Positions 36,818 to 47,575 of a DNA stretch of 64,000 bases are shown here, in pieces (the stretch's first letter is position 1; each line of letters begins with the position of its first letter). The translations under genes were made by a program, and so were the position numbers. The notes beneath the pieces are model-generated. The model did not search any database and had not been told where the DNA came from. It saw only the letters and a list, made by a program, of their open reading frames with translations. The DNA comes from Volvox africanus (taxonomy: Eukaryota > Chlorophyta > Chlorophyceae > Chlamydomonadales > Volvocaceae): contig BSDZ01000080.1 in the NCBI GenBank assembly GCA_030268105.1, positions 2,521,001 to 2,585,000 on the forward strand, written 5' to 3'.

Positions 36818-39800
36818 ATGTCCCGACCAAGTGGTGGAGACGGCGGCGGCGGTTCCAGCGGTAATTTTGGGGGCGACCGCAGCGACGATGACAACGGTAG
36901 TGACAAGTTCGACTGGCCAAGCCGCTCAGATATCCCCGAGGCCAGGCCGGTTCCGCTCCCCTACGGAAAAGGCACCCCGCCACCAACTCCTCCGGCCATG
37001 GGCTACCCGGTGCCTCCGGCGGGCTATTCCCCGCTGCCGCCGCAATACAGCCCTCCGCCATCGGAGACCCAGGCACCTCCACCACTAGCACCACTGCAAG
37101 GTGATACTCCATAGTGTGAGCCTGGAATTGCTGCTGCACTAGTGCCTCCAGACTTTCTCCCGTGGGACCTTTTCAGCTCGCGCACGTCTCTTAATGATCA
37201 TGCTGAACGGTTTGGCCCTTTCCCAGGCCCCCCTGTCTCATCGGTCTTTCCTAATCTTCTGGAGTCAGGTGGAGCAGACGACCGGGGTGTCTGCCAACTC
37301 CCCACGCGCATTCTTCATTGTGCGTGGGGTACTAAATGCCACACGCACGCACGCTGGGGGCAGAAGTGCCCACGCGACCTGCATCAGAGTTGCGGCGGCA
37401 GCAGACGGCTCTGTTAGACTGGCCATGTATGCAGTGTAACTCAGGATGACTGCAGCCTCTGTGGTCCCTCCCTGTGATGTCTGATTACATGCACGATGCC
37501 GCCGTCCTGACACCCCTCTTTGGCCGCAGGCCAACCTTCGGCTCCCTCCCTGTACCTACAAGTTCCCTTTGCGGACCGAGCCATGAAGCCGTACGAAAGT
37601 GAGTAGCGCAGATGCCGGGTTTATGAAACGTGTCCGTAAAACTCAGAGAAACCTTTAGCACATTTCGGATGGAGTCGGGAAGTACGAATTGGGTTTGCAT
37701 GTCGGCACCAGGAAGAGAGGAACGCACTTACCTAACGGACCGTCCAGCGGAACGTCCAATGTGTGTCTTTTGGGGCGTTATGCCTTTGTGGAGAGTCAGG
37801 CTGCTGTTCGCAGGTAGTGATTCCCGCCGGCTGATAATTCAGCATTTACTAAGTATCTTCTGCCGGGTACCGCCCGGTCTGCCCTCTTGGTCCCTCATAT
37901 CCTTACCTGCAGAATCGTTGCTTGACTAGAGGGGACGAGCAGCAGCGCCGGAAGGGCCAATCGGATGATGTTGTTCGATGATAATAATGATGATGATGAT
38001 TCGTGCTGGGAGGCAGCAGTTCCATGGTTTTTTCTAAAGGGCAGGAAAGGTTTAAATGGTTTCGGAGGGATTGGAAAAGCAACGGAAAACAGAATAGGAC
38101 TGTAACATCGCCTGCTCGATGTAAAAGGCCTGCAATCCCGAACGTCAACCCTAATTGCCAAATATTGATATTGCTTAGATTTTAACAGGAAAAACGAACA
38201 TTTAAGGCCAAACGACGTTTACTCGAAACCCAACACGGCCCGTCCAGCTATGAAATCGATCATCTATCTTTTAGCATCGATGGTTTATGGGCTGCTGTGG
38301 ATTAAGACCAGGTATGTCACTTCATTTATAAGTATATTTGGAGTAGAAATTGAGACCCCAGGGTCGATGTCACAGCCCCTGTCGCCGTTGCCATATAAGC
38401 CTTACGACAAAATTATTAAAAATACTAAAAGTACGCCACAAAAGGGGCTTCATCAAAATACTGCCAGTTACTTTTGCAGTTTCAAATACTCATGAAGAAC
38501 TTGTTGCTTTGCTGTCCCTGGCGTCATTTGACCCCCTAACCAGCTCGGAACGATACCGTTCCTATAGCGCTCCGCATCGTACTAATGATCAGCACCTATC
38601 AGCACCGATACAACCTGCTAACTTGTCGCTACCGGGCTGTTTGGTGCAAAGTGGAGGTGCGTAATGAGTCCACTACGTTCTGTACATTTCTCGCGCGGAA
38701 ACGACGCCAGAGCCGAAAGGGTCTGTCCAAGGGCACTTCCTGCGGCGCTCAGGAGCAGCCTTTATAAGAACATAGAAGTTTACCTACCATGTTAGGTACG
38801 AATAGATGTTACGGTTGCCACGCAGCCACGTGATCTTCGGATGCCTTGCTAGGAATCAATAAGAGAGTTGAGCACTTTCCGTTGGTAGGTAACGTTAGGG
38901 CTAGATGCATCTCTTTGCTGTGCAGGTTCCCGTCAGTCCACGCACGGACCTTCAACCGGGAACTTCGCGGGCCAAGAGGAACCAGCTATGGGCTCTTGGG
39001 CTCGGCCGTGTGCTACCAGCCCCAAGGCCGTCCACTATGCGCATCAGCTTGCAACCACTACACCTCCGGCCCAATCCCTCATTGTATATTCGTCGTATAA
39101 ACCCTGCGGCATTTAGGGATAAAAAAGAGCATCAGTATCAGCGGGTTACATGCAGCCAAACCTATGGACGTTCCTGTCAGTAAGAGACAGGACGCGTATA
39201 TTCTCTCATGCTGCGATCTGCTTCGCATATCACGCCGCGCTGTGCAGGAGGATACACTACATCTACGCTACCGCTGCCACCACAGCAACATTATTCGCAG
39301 CAATATCCGCAACCGCTGCAGTGGATGGACCCGTACCAGCGTGTGGGTTATCGCCGCGGTAAAGGCGGGGTCGGCGCCTTTGGAGCCGAAACCACGAGGA
39401 CGAAGAATTTCGGAGGAGGAGGTAATAATGGTGGTGCTGGTGGTGCTGTTTGTGATACTGTTGTGTGGTGGTGCTGGCGGTGCTGCTGGTGCTGCTGGTG
39501 GTGATAGCTCCATCTGCCTTACTGGCAGGTAATGGGAATGCGGCCATCTTAGCCGGCCCATAGGCAGAGGCTTGGCTGCTGGCCTATTCCTTGGCAGCGC
39601 TTTGAGTGGCAATGGGTCCGACACTGTTGGCAAGTCTAAAACTATGATTGATGTGTGATGGCGTTAATTTGTTGATTTGACCTTCAGACGTTTGGTCAGA
39701 TGACGCGACAACCAGGAGCACAACAGTCTCGGTTCGCTTCGCATGGTTTGTTGACCGAGGCTGTTCAGGAGGCCGTTAATTGTCTGTTGTGGGAACGGCT

Positions 39801-41861
39801 GGCCTTCAGGCAGGAGGAACGCAAGCGTGTACAGCATGCAGCATGTGCGGTTAGGAACTTCAGGCAACACACAAGTCGTATTGCCCGCGGGAGTCCGTGA
39901 CCTGCACGGGAACAGGGGTACCTGTACGGTAAGAGACAAAGAGCAGAAGCCATACGTCCGTGGCGATGCTTCGCAAAATGTGAAGGGTGAATGGTCACTA
40001 CGGGTCGACAGGCAGGCGCGCGGTTTGTAGACAGCATGCGGGTTCGTGTGCAGGCCCCCGTTCACTGTGAAGCGGTGCAAGCTGCGAACCCTATTGTTGA
40101 ATGGTTGAGGGATGTTGGACAGCTTCTGGGCTCCAGCAGCACCTGCGTCAGAGGAATTCTTCTTTCTCTATCTCCGAGATGGATGAACAACGCGGATACT
40201 CTTGAACAGGGGGCAAAAGCTTGCAAGGGGCTTCCATTCAGGTCCAGGGGCTAAAACCTAAAAGAGGCTAAAAGTTCCAGCCTTATACCACCATGCCCAT
40301 CCTCAAGTAATTTTGGCCCGGGAAGGCCGGGGACAGCTGAGTTGGTAAACCTGACTTCACTCCTCCTAAAATCAGCCACCCCCATTAAAAGGGTAACCAC
40401 AAGGGCTATCTGTCTGCGATACCATTACTCACGTTTCTGTAGCCTGCCAGCAAGGCAGGCTACGCAATTTCTATCGCAATTACCAAGTACTATATATAAA
40501 AGTCAAACGTAAATTATGATAAGGAGAATTGTAAGTGCCCGGGATTCGATTGGTCGGTGGATTAATAACCACCTATCCGTCCTTAGGTACACTTTTCCTA
40601 CAGAACTCCAAACAGATCGTTATGATCCAAAAGAATTAGTTCCGTTATTAATCTACATTTTACAAGTTGTAGGTTCGCTTTATAGCTTTTGAAGTTTTAT
40701 CAAGAAGCTCGGCGGCCTCAGATTGTTCGGGAAACCCGGCGTGCTAAATAATTTAGAATAAGAGTAACTTGGTAACAAGTATTTTGGAACCAAATGGGGT
40801 GCGGAGCGTCAAAAAGTATGTTCCCTTACGCATGGAACATGAAAGTCCGTCGTCGTCATTGTTAGACGCCTTACTGTCAACCAACTGTACTCAAAACAGG
40901 TATGGTGAGACTCAACAGAGTTTACTAATATGCCACAACGTTGACGGCCCCGCAGGCAAGGCGGTGCACGACCCAGCGGCTCAGCACTTTAACGGTGTCC
41001 ATCCGCCAACAGCAGCTGGAGGTTACCCTGCACCTCCTGGAGCCTATCCTGCAGATCCTGCTCCGGGTGCCTACCCACCCGCCGCTCCCCCGCCCGCAGC
41101 TCCCCTGACAGGTACGCTTTGCACAGCGTACCGGGAACTGCGTTTGCAGCTATAGCCGTAACGTCATAGACGAGCTACAGGGGTCACCACAACACATGCA
41201 TAAAAAATGAACAATTACTTCGTTGCATCATCTGAGTGCACCACACCAATCCCGAACCCTCAATTTCTTCAGGGCACCTCCGTCGCAGCAGCAGCAGCGG
41301 CAGCAGTGACAGTGGTCGCAAGAAGCATCCCCCGGCTCCCGTCGCATACCAGCCGGCTCCAGCACCAGCGTACGGCGCAACCGTACAGCCCGGCTACGGT
41401 CCCCCGCCTCCCCCCGGTTATGTGGCGCCACCTCCCCCCGGGTACGGGGCACCACCCTCGTATGGTGCACCGCTACCGCCGGGGTACGGCGCCCCTCCAC
41501 CGGGGTACGGGGCGCCTTACGGGGCACCTCCACCGATGTACGGGGGCGGGCAACCTGTGTACGTCACACAGCATGGGTCAGGTAAGCGCATCATATGCTC
41601 TGCCACGGATTGGTTTCTGCCGTTGCAGCAGCCGAGCGGTAGCAAGGCACTCCCAATTTACAAGGGGTGTTGTCCACGGGACTTAAACGGATACGCATCC
41701 CGACCCATGCAGGTTATCAACCGCATCAGCAGCAGCACCACCAAGGCATGAGCACGGGCGCCGCCATTGCCGTCGGTGCAGTGGCGGGTGCCGCGATGTT
41801 GGGAGGCGGTTTGCTGCTGGCAGACGCTATGGACGGCGACATTATGGACGTAGGCTTCTGA
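36818..41861 (+). CDS. Pro/Gly/Tyr-repeat protein with hydrophobic Gly-Ala C-terminus
   Basis: Predicted exons 36818-37100, 37530-37598, 39248-39358, 40956-41111, 41273-41581 and 41713-41861 give 358 aa. Every junction is in phase 1. The N-terminus is acidic and Gly/Ser-rich (SGGDGGGGSSGNFGGDRSDD). Proline-rich blocks follow, of GYPVPPAGYSPLPPQY, GGYPAPPGAYPADPAPGAYP and GYGAPP type, with about eight GY-containing units in the fifth exon. The end, MSTGAAIAVGAVAGAAMLGG plus LLLADAMDGDIMDVGF, is a hydrophobic Gly/Ala helix with an acidic tail. This is the layout of plant GPRP/SRC2-like and other XYPPX-repeat proteins, which drive weak multivalent contacts at membranes. The function here is unknown. 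The two introns of ~1.6 kb could hide further exons. An upstream 5' exon near 36500-36566 is possible. Confidence is higher for the exons from 40956 on. Confidence 0.66.
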
Positions 41862-41905
41862 GGGGAAGTGGGAGGGGATAAGAGGAGCGAACAGGAAGGG
41901 GTTTC

Positions 41906-41939
41906 CGCGCGCGCGCGTGTGTGTGTGTGTGTGTGTGTT
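41906..41939. repeat. (CG)n(TG)n microsatellite
   Basis: Alternating purine-pyrimidine tract of CG then TG dinucleotides, 45 nt after the stop of the repeat-protein gene and so inside its 3' UTR. Confidence 0.9.
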
Positions 41940-42668
41940 TGCCACTGCTGAGCTTTAGATGTGGGCGAGCGGTGAACGCAAAGGCTTGTCGTATTCTTAA
42001 CTGCGATACAATTCCGGCACCCGATGTTAGTGGACATCCCCAGGCATCCCGTTTGCCAATTATATAGTGGTTGTAGTTGCCGTGGGTTTGGTAAGGTAGC
42101 TGCTCCTGGCTTGGGTGGAGGCTACAACTGTGATTGGATCACATGAATCAAATATGGATTTGAACGCACCTCTCTGAGGGACAGCACGTAGCGATGAGCA
42201 ATGTGCATGTCAAAGGCTCACAAAGCTCTAGACCCAAACGTGCTTTGTATATTAATATTAGTGTTTTTAAATTAGGTCTTGTCGGCGGCGCGCCATCTTT
42301 TGACGTTTCCTCACGTGACGAGGCTAAGCTTGCGCGGTAAGAGTGCCATTAACTCGGCGTTTGGCCGATCGGCTGATGAAGTTCTCGGGATTTCAAACCG
42401 TTGGCTGGACGACTTCCAAAGCGTGTCGTACGCTGGCAGATCTGTTGATTTGCTATGCATACAACTGCGGGCGAGCCTACGCACCCGTTTTGGAGATGTA
42501 TACCCCCTGTGAGTGCATGGGCTTATTGGATGCTGGCAGATGCTGGCCGCTTATGTGGCCCACGTTGGTCCGTTCCGCACTCTGGGCTGAGAGGCAATAC
42601 TGACAATCCGCTCATCGTTGAAGCTCATTGAGGCAAAACACTGTTTTACTAAAAACCCATTTACTTTC

Positions 42669-42669
42669 A

Positions 42670-42715
<46 letters not shown>

Positions 42716-42716
42716 T
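42669..42716. repeat. (ATT)n microsatellite
   Basis: About 15 uninterrupted ATT units. The Tyr- and Ile-homopolymer frames seen through it are artefacts of the repeat. Confidence 0.95.
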
Positions 42717-43185
42717 TAAGCGGCTTGCTGAGGTTGTAAGGTCGGGAAGGCAACCATACCTGACCCAATACGGCCTTCAGTGCAGTCCGAAAGGCGCTCG
42801 TTTTGGCGTTGCGCTCGAGCCGTTCGGGATCCATTGTAACAATTAATAATACGACTGCACCAGGTATGCCGGTGGTTGGGAGATCCCCAAAGGACAACAA
42901 CCCGCTGGTTTTTATATCGCTTTTGCATCTGGGACAAGACAAGACAACTTACAATACCGGCACACTACGAAAGCTTAAGAAGAAGGAAAAAGAGTTCCCC
43001 ACAGCCGGCCGGGTCGGACATCGCGATGGAAGTACAAGTGTGCAGCTGCGACGCGCATGGTCACACACATACACATATCGTGTTTAAATTTCCGGATTGC
43101 CCTCCCTTCCCCTTCCCTCTTTTTCCGCATGAACGATTTCGCAATCTATCGGAAGCATATCACCCGTTGCATGCCCCACTGCCCA

Positions 43186-43190
43186 TTACA
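43186..43190 (-). terminator. TGTAA signal of the PAN-domain gene
   Basis: TTACA on the + strand, i.e. TGTAA on the minus strand, 68 nt beyond the stop codon at 43258-43260. Confidence 0.5.
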
Positions 43191-43257
43191 CTGTCCAGGA
43201 AAGCATAAAAAAGGTATGTACGCAGGATGTTTCCCGAGGAGAATACAGCTTCGCATG

Positions 43258-46177
43258 TCAAGTGGGTATCCAGGCAAGACGTGCGCCGCTCATCCATCCG
43301 GTGCTGTTGCCGAAGCCTTCCCGGGGCATCAAGTTCTTGGGATCTCCAGATTTAATAACGCACTGGCGGAACAGGTCCAGATCGGGGCATCCCCGCGGGT
43401 CGCTACACCAGCTCCAGATGTTGCAATACTGGGGGGTCAGGTGGCAGGGAGTTTTGCCTAGATAGGCTATAGGATTATGCCGCTGCAGAAGCAGGCGGTC
43501 AGTTGGGAGCTCTTGGTGCTGTTACTCACAGGCAAGGGGTCTACGCACAGAATCCAATTGCCTATGTCCACGTCTACGTCTCCGCCTTCCAACGCCCCGG
43601 CGGTACGGTACATAGGACATAGTACGGTACGGTACTACTTACCTGTGTAGTGGCGCACAGGGTACAGCAGGACTCGGGAGTATCCACGAACGTCCTATTG
43701 CCCTTGTCGATGACCTGCGTTAAAAACCGGAAGGCAGGGTTTTTAAATCCCGTACATTTCCGAACACTGAATTCAACCCTTAGTGATCAATCCGGAAAGA
43801 AGGATTGATGGTGCATCTGGGCGGCTTGTTTGCCGTGCAAAGGGTTACAGGCAACGTGCCAACGTCCCGCGCATGCTGGAGCTCGAAAATGCATGAGGCA
43901 TGGCCAGCGGCGAGGGTGGCCCAGCGGGCTGGTACCAGTGGCACATAAAAGTCGAAGGATGCTCAGAGGACCGTTCTTCTTGGGATTAGGGTATATCCAA
44001 CACTCTCTCAAGTCGCCATAAGAGTGGGCGACAGGATGTGAGTTTATTGTCGGCGAGACCTCGGTCTAGGCGGCAGTCCAGCGTGCCGCCGCACCTTCCA
44101 GGCACCTTCCGCCCAACAGGGCCCATGCAGCACGCACCTCATCGTCTCATCATCCGCACGACAGCACGACACCACGACAGCACATAACAAATATATACTG
44201 AAATAGCATGAAGTATTGATGCGCAGTCGCTCCCTTCGCCCATATATCACTTCTAAAGGCCGCCTCCGCCAGGCAACGCGCTGCCCTTTCACCTCGCCCG
44301 CTAGATCGGTGTCTAGCAGCACGGTGCAGGGTAAGATGTCGTTGCAGGAGTCCAGCAGCGTGTTGTTGAAGGGCACTGGCGGCACCGCACAGTCGTCATT
44401 TGTAAGACACTGAAGCCCCTCCGGACTGTAGTCGCTCTCAAAGGACGCGCATACGCCCTACGCTCGGGACCCCCGTGACAGCGGGGCTTAAGAAGTCAAG
44501 GTACACAGCGGTACGGCAATAAAGCAACTTTTACCCCTTTTCCTAGATTAAGAAATTTCCACATAGTGACGAGCATGTATGTATACGACGCAAATGCGTT
44601 GTTCTTTGCAATAAGGTCAATTTTCCTATCTTCCTTCTCATTATGGGTTAGACACCTCATGACGACATGATGAGACCATATCAGATTCGCCGTTTGTTAT
44701 TTAAAACATGACGCCGGACCCAGGGGTTATCAATTTTTTCCTGGCCGGATTTACCTGCTAAAGGATTTTTTATCATTTAAATTCTGCACGTGATGGTGAT
44801 GCCATAAATCCAAAATTTACGGAGGAATGTTCGCCGCGTATGCGGAATGCAGGTTTTACTGGAATATGCTCAAGTGCTCACGGGGGCTTATAAATTCCCG
44901 ACATTGCACACTTGCACTTTAGGACTTAAGTTCCCTTCATAAGCCGTTCCGGAGAGGCGGTTCCCCTCCATGGGAGTCCCTCAGTCCACACCTCGAAGCG
45001 GTACCCCTCCATGGTGTAGTTGGTGCAAGTGCAGTGGCTAGCGCCCCAGTCCACGCCTGCACCATCTTGGACGCCCGGCTGTGTTGTGCCGCTAACCCAG
45101 CCCGTATCCTCGTTGCGGCCCTGCGCGGCTCGTGGCCACGTGGGCTGAGTGGCGGGCGCCGCTGCGCTGTTCGGGTTGTCGTACTTGAGCCAGCACTGGC
45201 GGTATCTGGATGGCGTTATGGGTCATCCGTTGGACGAAAGGGCCTGTCGTACCGAGATGACAAAACATTTGCGGTGAAGGCCAGGTGGCGTTGGATCCAC
45301 TGTAATGGCTTCATGTAGTTTATATTGTAAGTATTGGATATGGAGCGTATTGGGCTATACGACGTGGTTGTGGGGCCGTGCATGGTAATGCGTGTCTCGC
45401 TCGCACGTGGCTGCACGCACCACATAGAGCCCACAGGCCCGGCCTTTCACCGCACAGGGCCCACAGACCCGGCCTTTCACCACGTACGGAATGCAATCAA
45501 GCAGGTGTCTGCGCTGCGGCCACAATGGAGGGTGAGGTAGAGGTCCCTTGGAGGAAAGGACCTATACCTTACAGCACAGGTCTGTCGGCTATGGCCGCGC
45601 ATGACCCCGCGATGTGGCGGAAGCAGAGGTGCGAGCACTGGGTGGGCAGTATCATCCCAATCATGCGGTCTTTCCGCCGAAGCTTCCAGAGGCGCGTCCC
45701 AAACCTCTCCCTTGGTTGGGTTCCCTATAAGAGCCTGTCACGCACTTGGGCGTGCCAAACGTAAGAAACCGTGTTGCCCCGGCAAAGACCGAATGCACTG
45801 AACCCCCCTGCCCGCCGATGTTACACAGCCTTCGCTGCGGCGGCCTTTCCGGCCTCATCATACGTCTGCAGGAGATTGAGCTGTTGAGCCATGAGGCGGC
45901 TGGCGCAACCGGACGGTATTGGGCAGAACGCCCATAGGTTGCAGCCTTTGGTCTTCACGCAGGCCGTACGGCAGTCGCTGGCTGTCATGGTGTGGAAGCG
46001 CTGCGCCTCCGCGTCCACCAGTACGGCTCCCTCCACGTCGCGGTTGATAACAGCCACCAAACCCTCCGGCGGCTTTGCAGCTGTCGGAAAGTGTCCGGAT
46101 TCGTCAGAGGACGCGAGCAGGGTGTACGACACGATATGTGCGGTTGTTGGGGACTCCAGGATATGAGCGCTAGCGGA
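43258..46177 (-). CDS. PAN/apple-domain protein, 5' end not resolved
   Basis: Minus-strand exons read with most confidence are 46177-~45824, 45195-44992, 44457-44251, 43714-43643 and 43428-43258 (stop). All of those boundaries are in phase 0. Two Cys-patterned modules are visible. The first has DCRTACVKTKGCNLWAFC, then a second part in another exon with CWLKYDNPNS and TGWVSGTTQPG. The second has PESCCTLCATTQYCNIWSWC, DPRGC, FRQCVIKSGDPKNL and TGWMSGARLAW. C..C...CN.W.(W/F)C, GC, (Q)C.LK and GW.SG in this order are the signature of algal PAN/apple domains, which bind proteins or sugars outside the cell. Between them lies GVCASFESDYSPEGLQCL with further cysteines. An exon near 44000-43870 (GHASCIFELQHARDVGTLP) probably belongs too. 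No signal peptide or start was found upstream of 46177, so the model is partial. Secretion is inferred. Confidence 0.6.
45525..45764 (+). other. Open frame antisense to an intron of the PAN gene
   Basis: A + strand frame starting at the ATG at 45525 (MEGEVEVPWRKGPIPYS) runs to 45764 with a credible amino-acid composition, but it sits within the predicted intron between PAN exons. No family or splice partners are recognised. It may be chance, or a small antisense gene. Confidence 0.15.
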
Positions 46178-47087
46178 CTGAGGCTACAGCAGGCGAGATG
46201 TTGTCGACGTTTTGAGCAGGTTGCGAGCGATCGTATATATGTCACGACCGACGGCGGTACCAGTGTGTCACGTCGGTGCAGTAAATAATTATGCGTGACA
46301 AATAATTATGCGAATCGCGATATGGAATGAAGGACCAAGAAGCGACGCTCACCGAGGATAGAGGGCAGTGGAAAGGCCCCCATCAGGAGCACCAGCAGCC
46401 GCAAGAGGGACATTCGGATACCGCAATACTGTTGCTGTTGGAGATGACAGATTGGAAAATAGCTTGCAAACATAAATGGACGACGTTATGCGTGTTATGC
46501 GAAGACAAGATCTTCGACGAGAACCGTCCCATCCTAGGGATTTGCGACATCGCGAGTTGTGTGTCGACGTGTCGAGGCCAATGGTCGTTGACCGTTAGCG
46601 AAGCGGACCGTTACAAGTCGTTAGCCTGGTCTTCTGGTGTCGCTTTGAACGTATCAGAAGATAACGATTTGCAGATTAGCAATATTGGAGATGGACTGGG
46701 TGCGCCATCTAAATTAGCTCCGCTAGTTACCGTTCTAGAGATGCATCTGTAAGTACCTGCCGTAACTTGTGCCGCCTGCGGTGTGACAACATGCTCGATG
46801 GGCGCAGCCAGACGATCACCAGGCATCGGTTCGAAACTGGAGCTCGTACGGCGGTACTAAAGCTCAGTTCGGGAGGACGATTCCTGGTATGCTAGTTACA
46901 AGGTTCATGAAGTAGTAAGGTCCGTACCATTCAGAAGGTATCACATTCCTCCAGAAGGAGGGCTCGAGTCTGTGAGACAAGAGTTGGTGCGGGCTTCTTT
47001 GATGCCGGAAAGAAAGCAGGGCCCCGATATCTGCACCGTATGATCGCTTAGATACAGTTTAGACATTTAAGGGTTTATAGGCGTGCG

Positions 47088-47160
47088 CACAAACACACAC
47101 ACACATACACACACACACACGCGCGCGCGCGCGAGTGCACGTGAACACACACACACACAC
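47088..47160. repeat. (CA)n(CG)n dinucleotide tract
   Basis: CA-rich runs flank a run of CG dinucleotides. It lies at the same place in the dispersed repeat as the shorter CA run at 15490-15506. Confidence 0.9.
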
Positions 47161-47292
47161 TGTCCGCGTCCCACGTCCCACGTCCCACGTCCCACGTCCC
47201 ACGTCCCACGTCCCGCCCACGTCCCACGTCCCACGTCCCGCCCACGTCCCGCCCACGTCCCACGTCCCGCCCACGTCCCACGTCCCACGTCC
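47161..47292. repeat. GTCCCAC minisatellite
   Basis: Roughly 17 tandem units of a 7-base motif (CACGTCC), with several units carrying a CGCC variant (GTCCCGCCCAC). Open frames across it (Arg/Pro/Thr/Val-rich on one strand, Gly/Arg/Thr-rich on the other) are repeat artefacts. Confidence 0.92.
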
Positions 47293-47575
47293 GCCTCCTT
47301 AGACCAGCGTCCGTCCCGCGTCCCCCGTTCCCCGCTCACGCCGCACCGTGCCGCGCAGCGTTCACATTCACGCCGTGCTGCACCGCGCTATGTTCGCGTT
47401 CACGCAGAGCTGCACTGCACCAGGTTCACACTCGTGACGCGTTGCAATGCGTCATGTGCGCAATTTGTTGAGGTTAAGCAGTTAAGCAGCGCAGTTTAAA
47501 AAATACTTCATAAGCTTTTGATTAAACACCATTTCATCAAGGTTACATTGCAAGAGGCGAAGGTTTGACTGTGGG

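Larger units (their letters stand above)
46970..47575 (+). repeat. Dispersed repeat, copy 2
   Basis: Collinear partner of 15285-15775 in the same orientation (shared blocks are listed there). This copy is longer because of a large CA/CG and GTCCCAC expansion in its middle (47088-47292). It ends with the shared GCAAGAGGCGAAGGTTTGAC block just before 47575. Confidence 0.65.

Noticed and set aside
42628..42942. Frames with poly-Tyr and poly-Ile
   Set aside because: Artefacts of the ATT microsatellite.
47059..47499. Gly/Arg/Thr/Val-rich and Arg/Pro/Thr-rich frames on both strands
   Set aside because: They are generated by the CA/CG tract and the GTCCCAC minisatellite.
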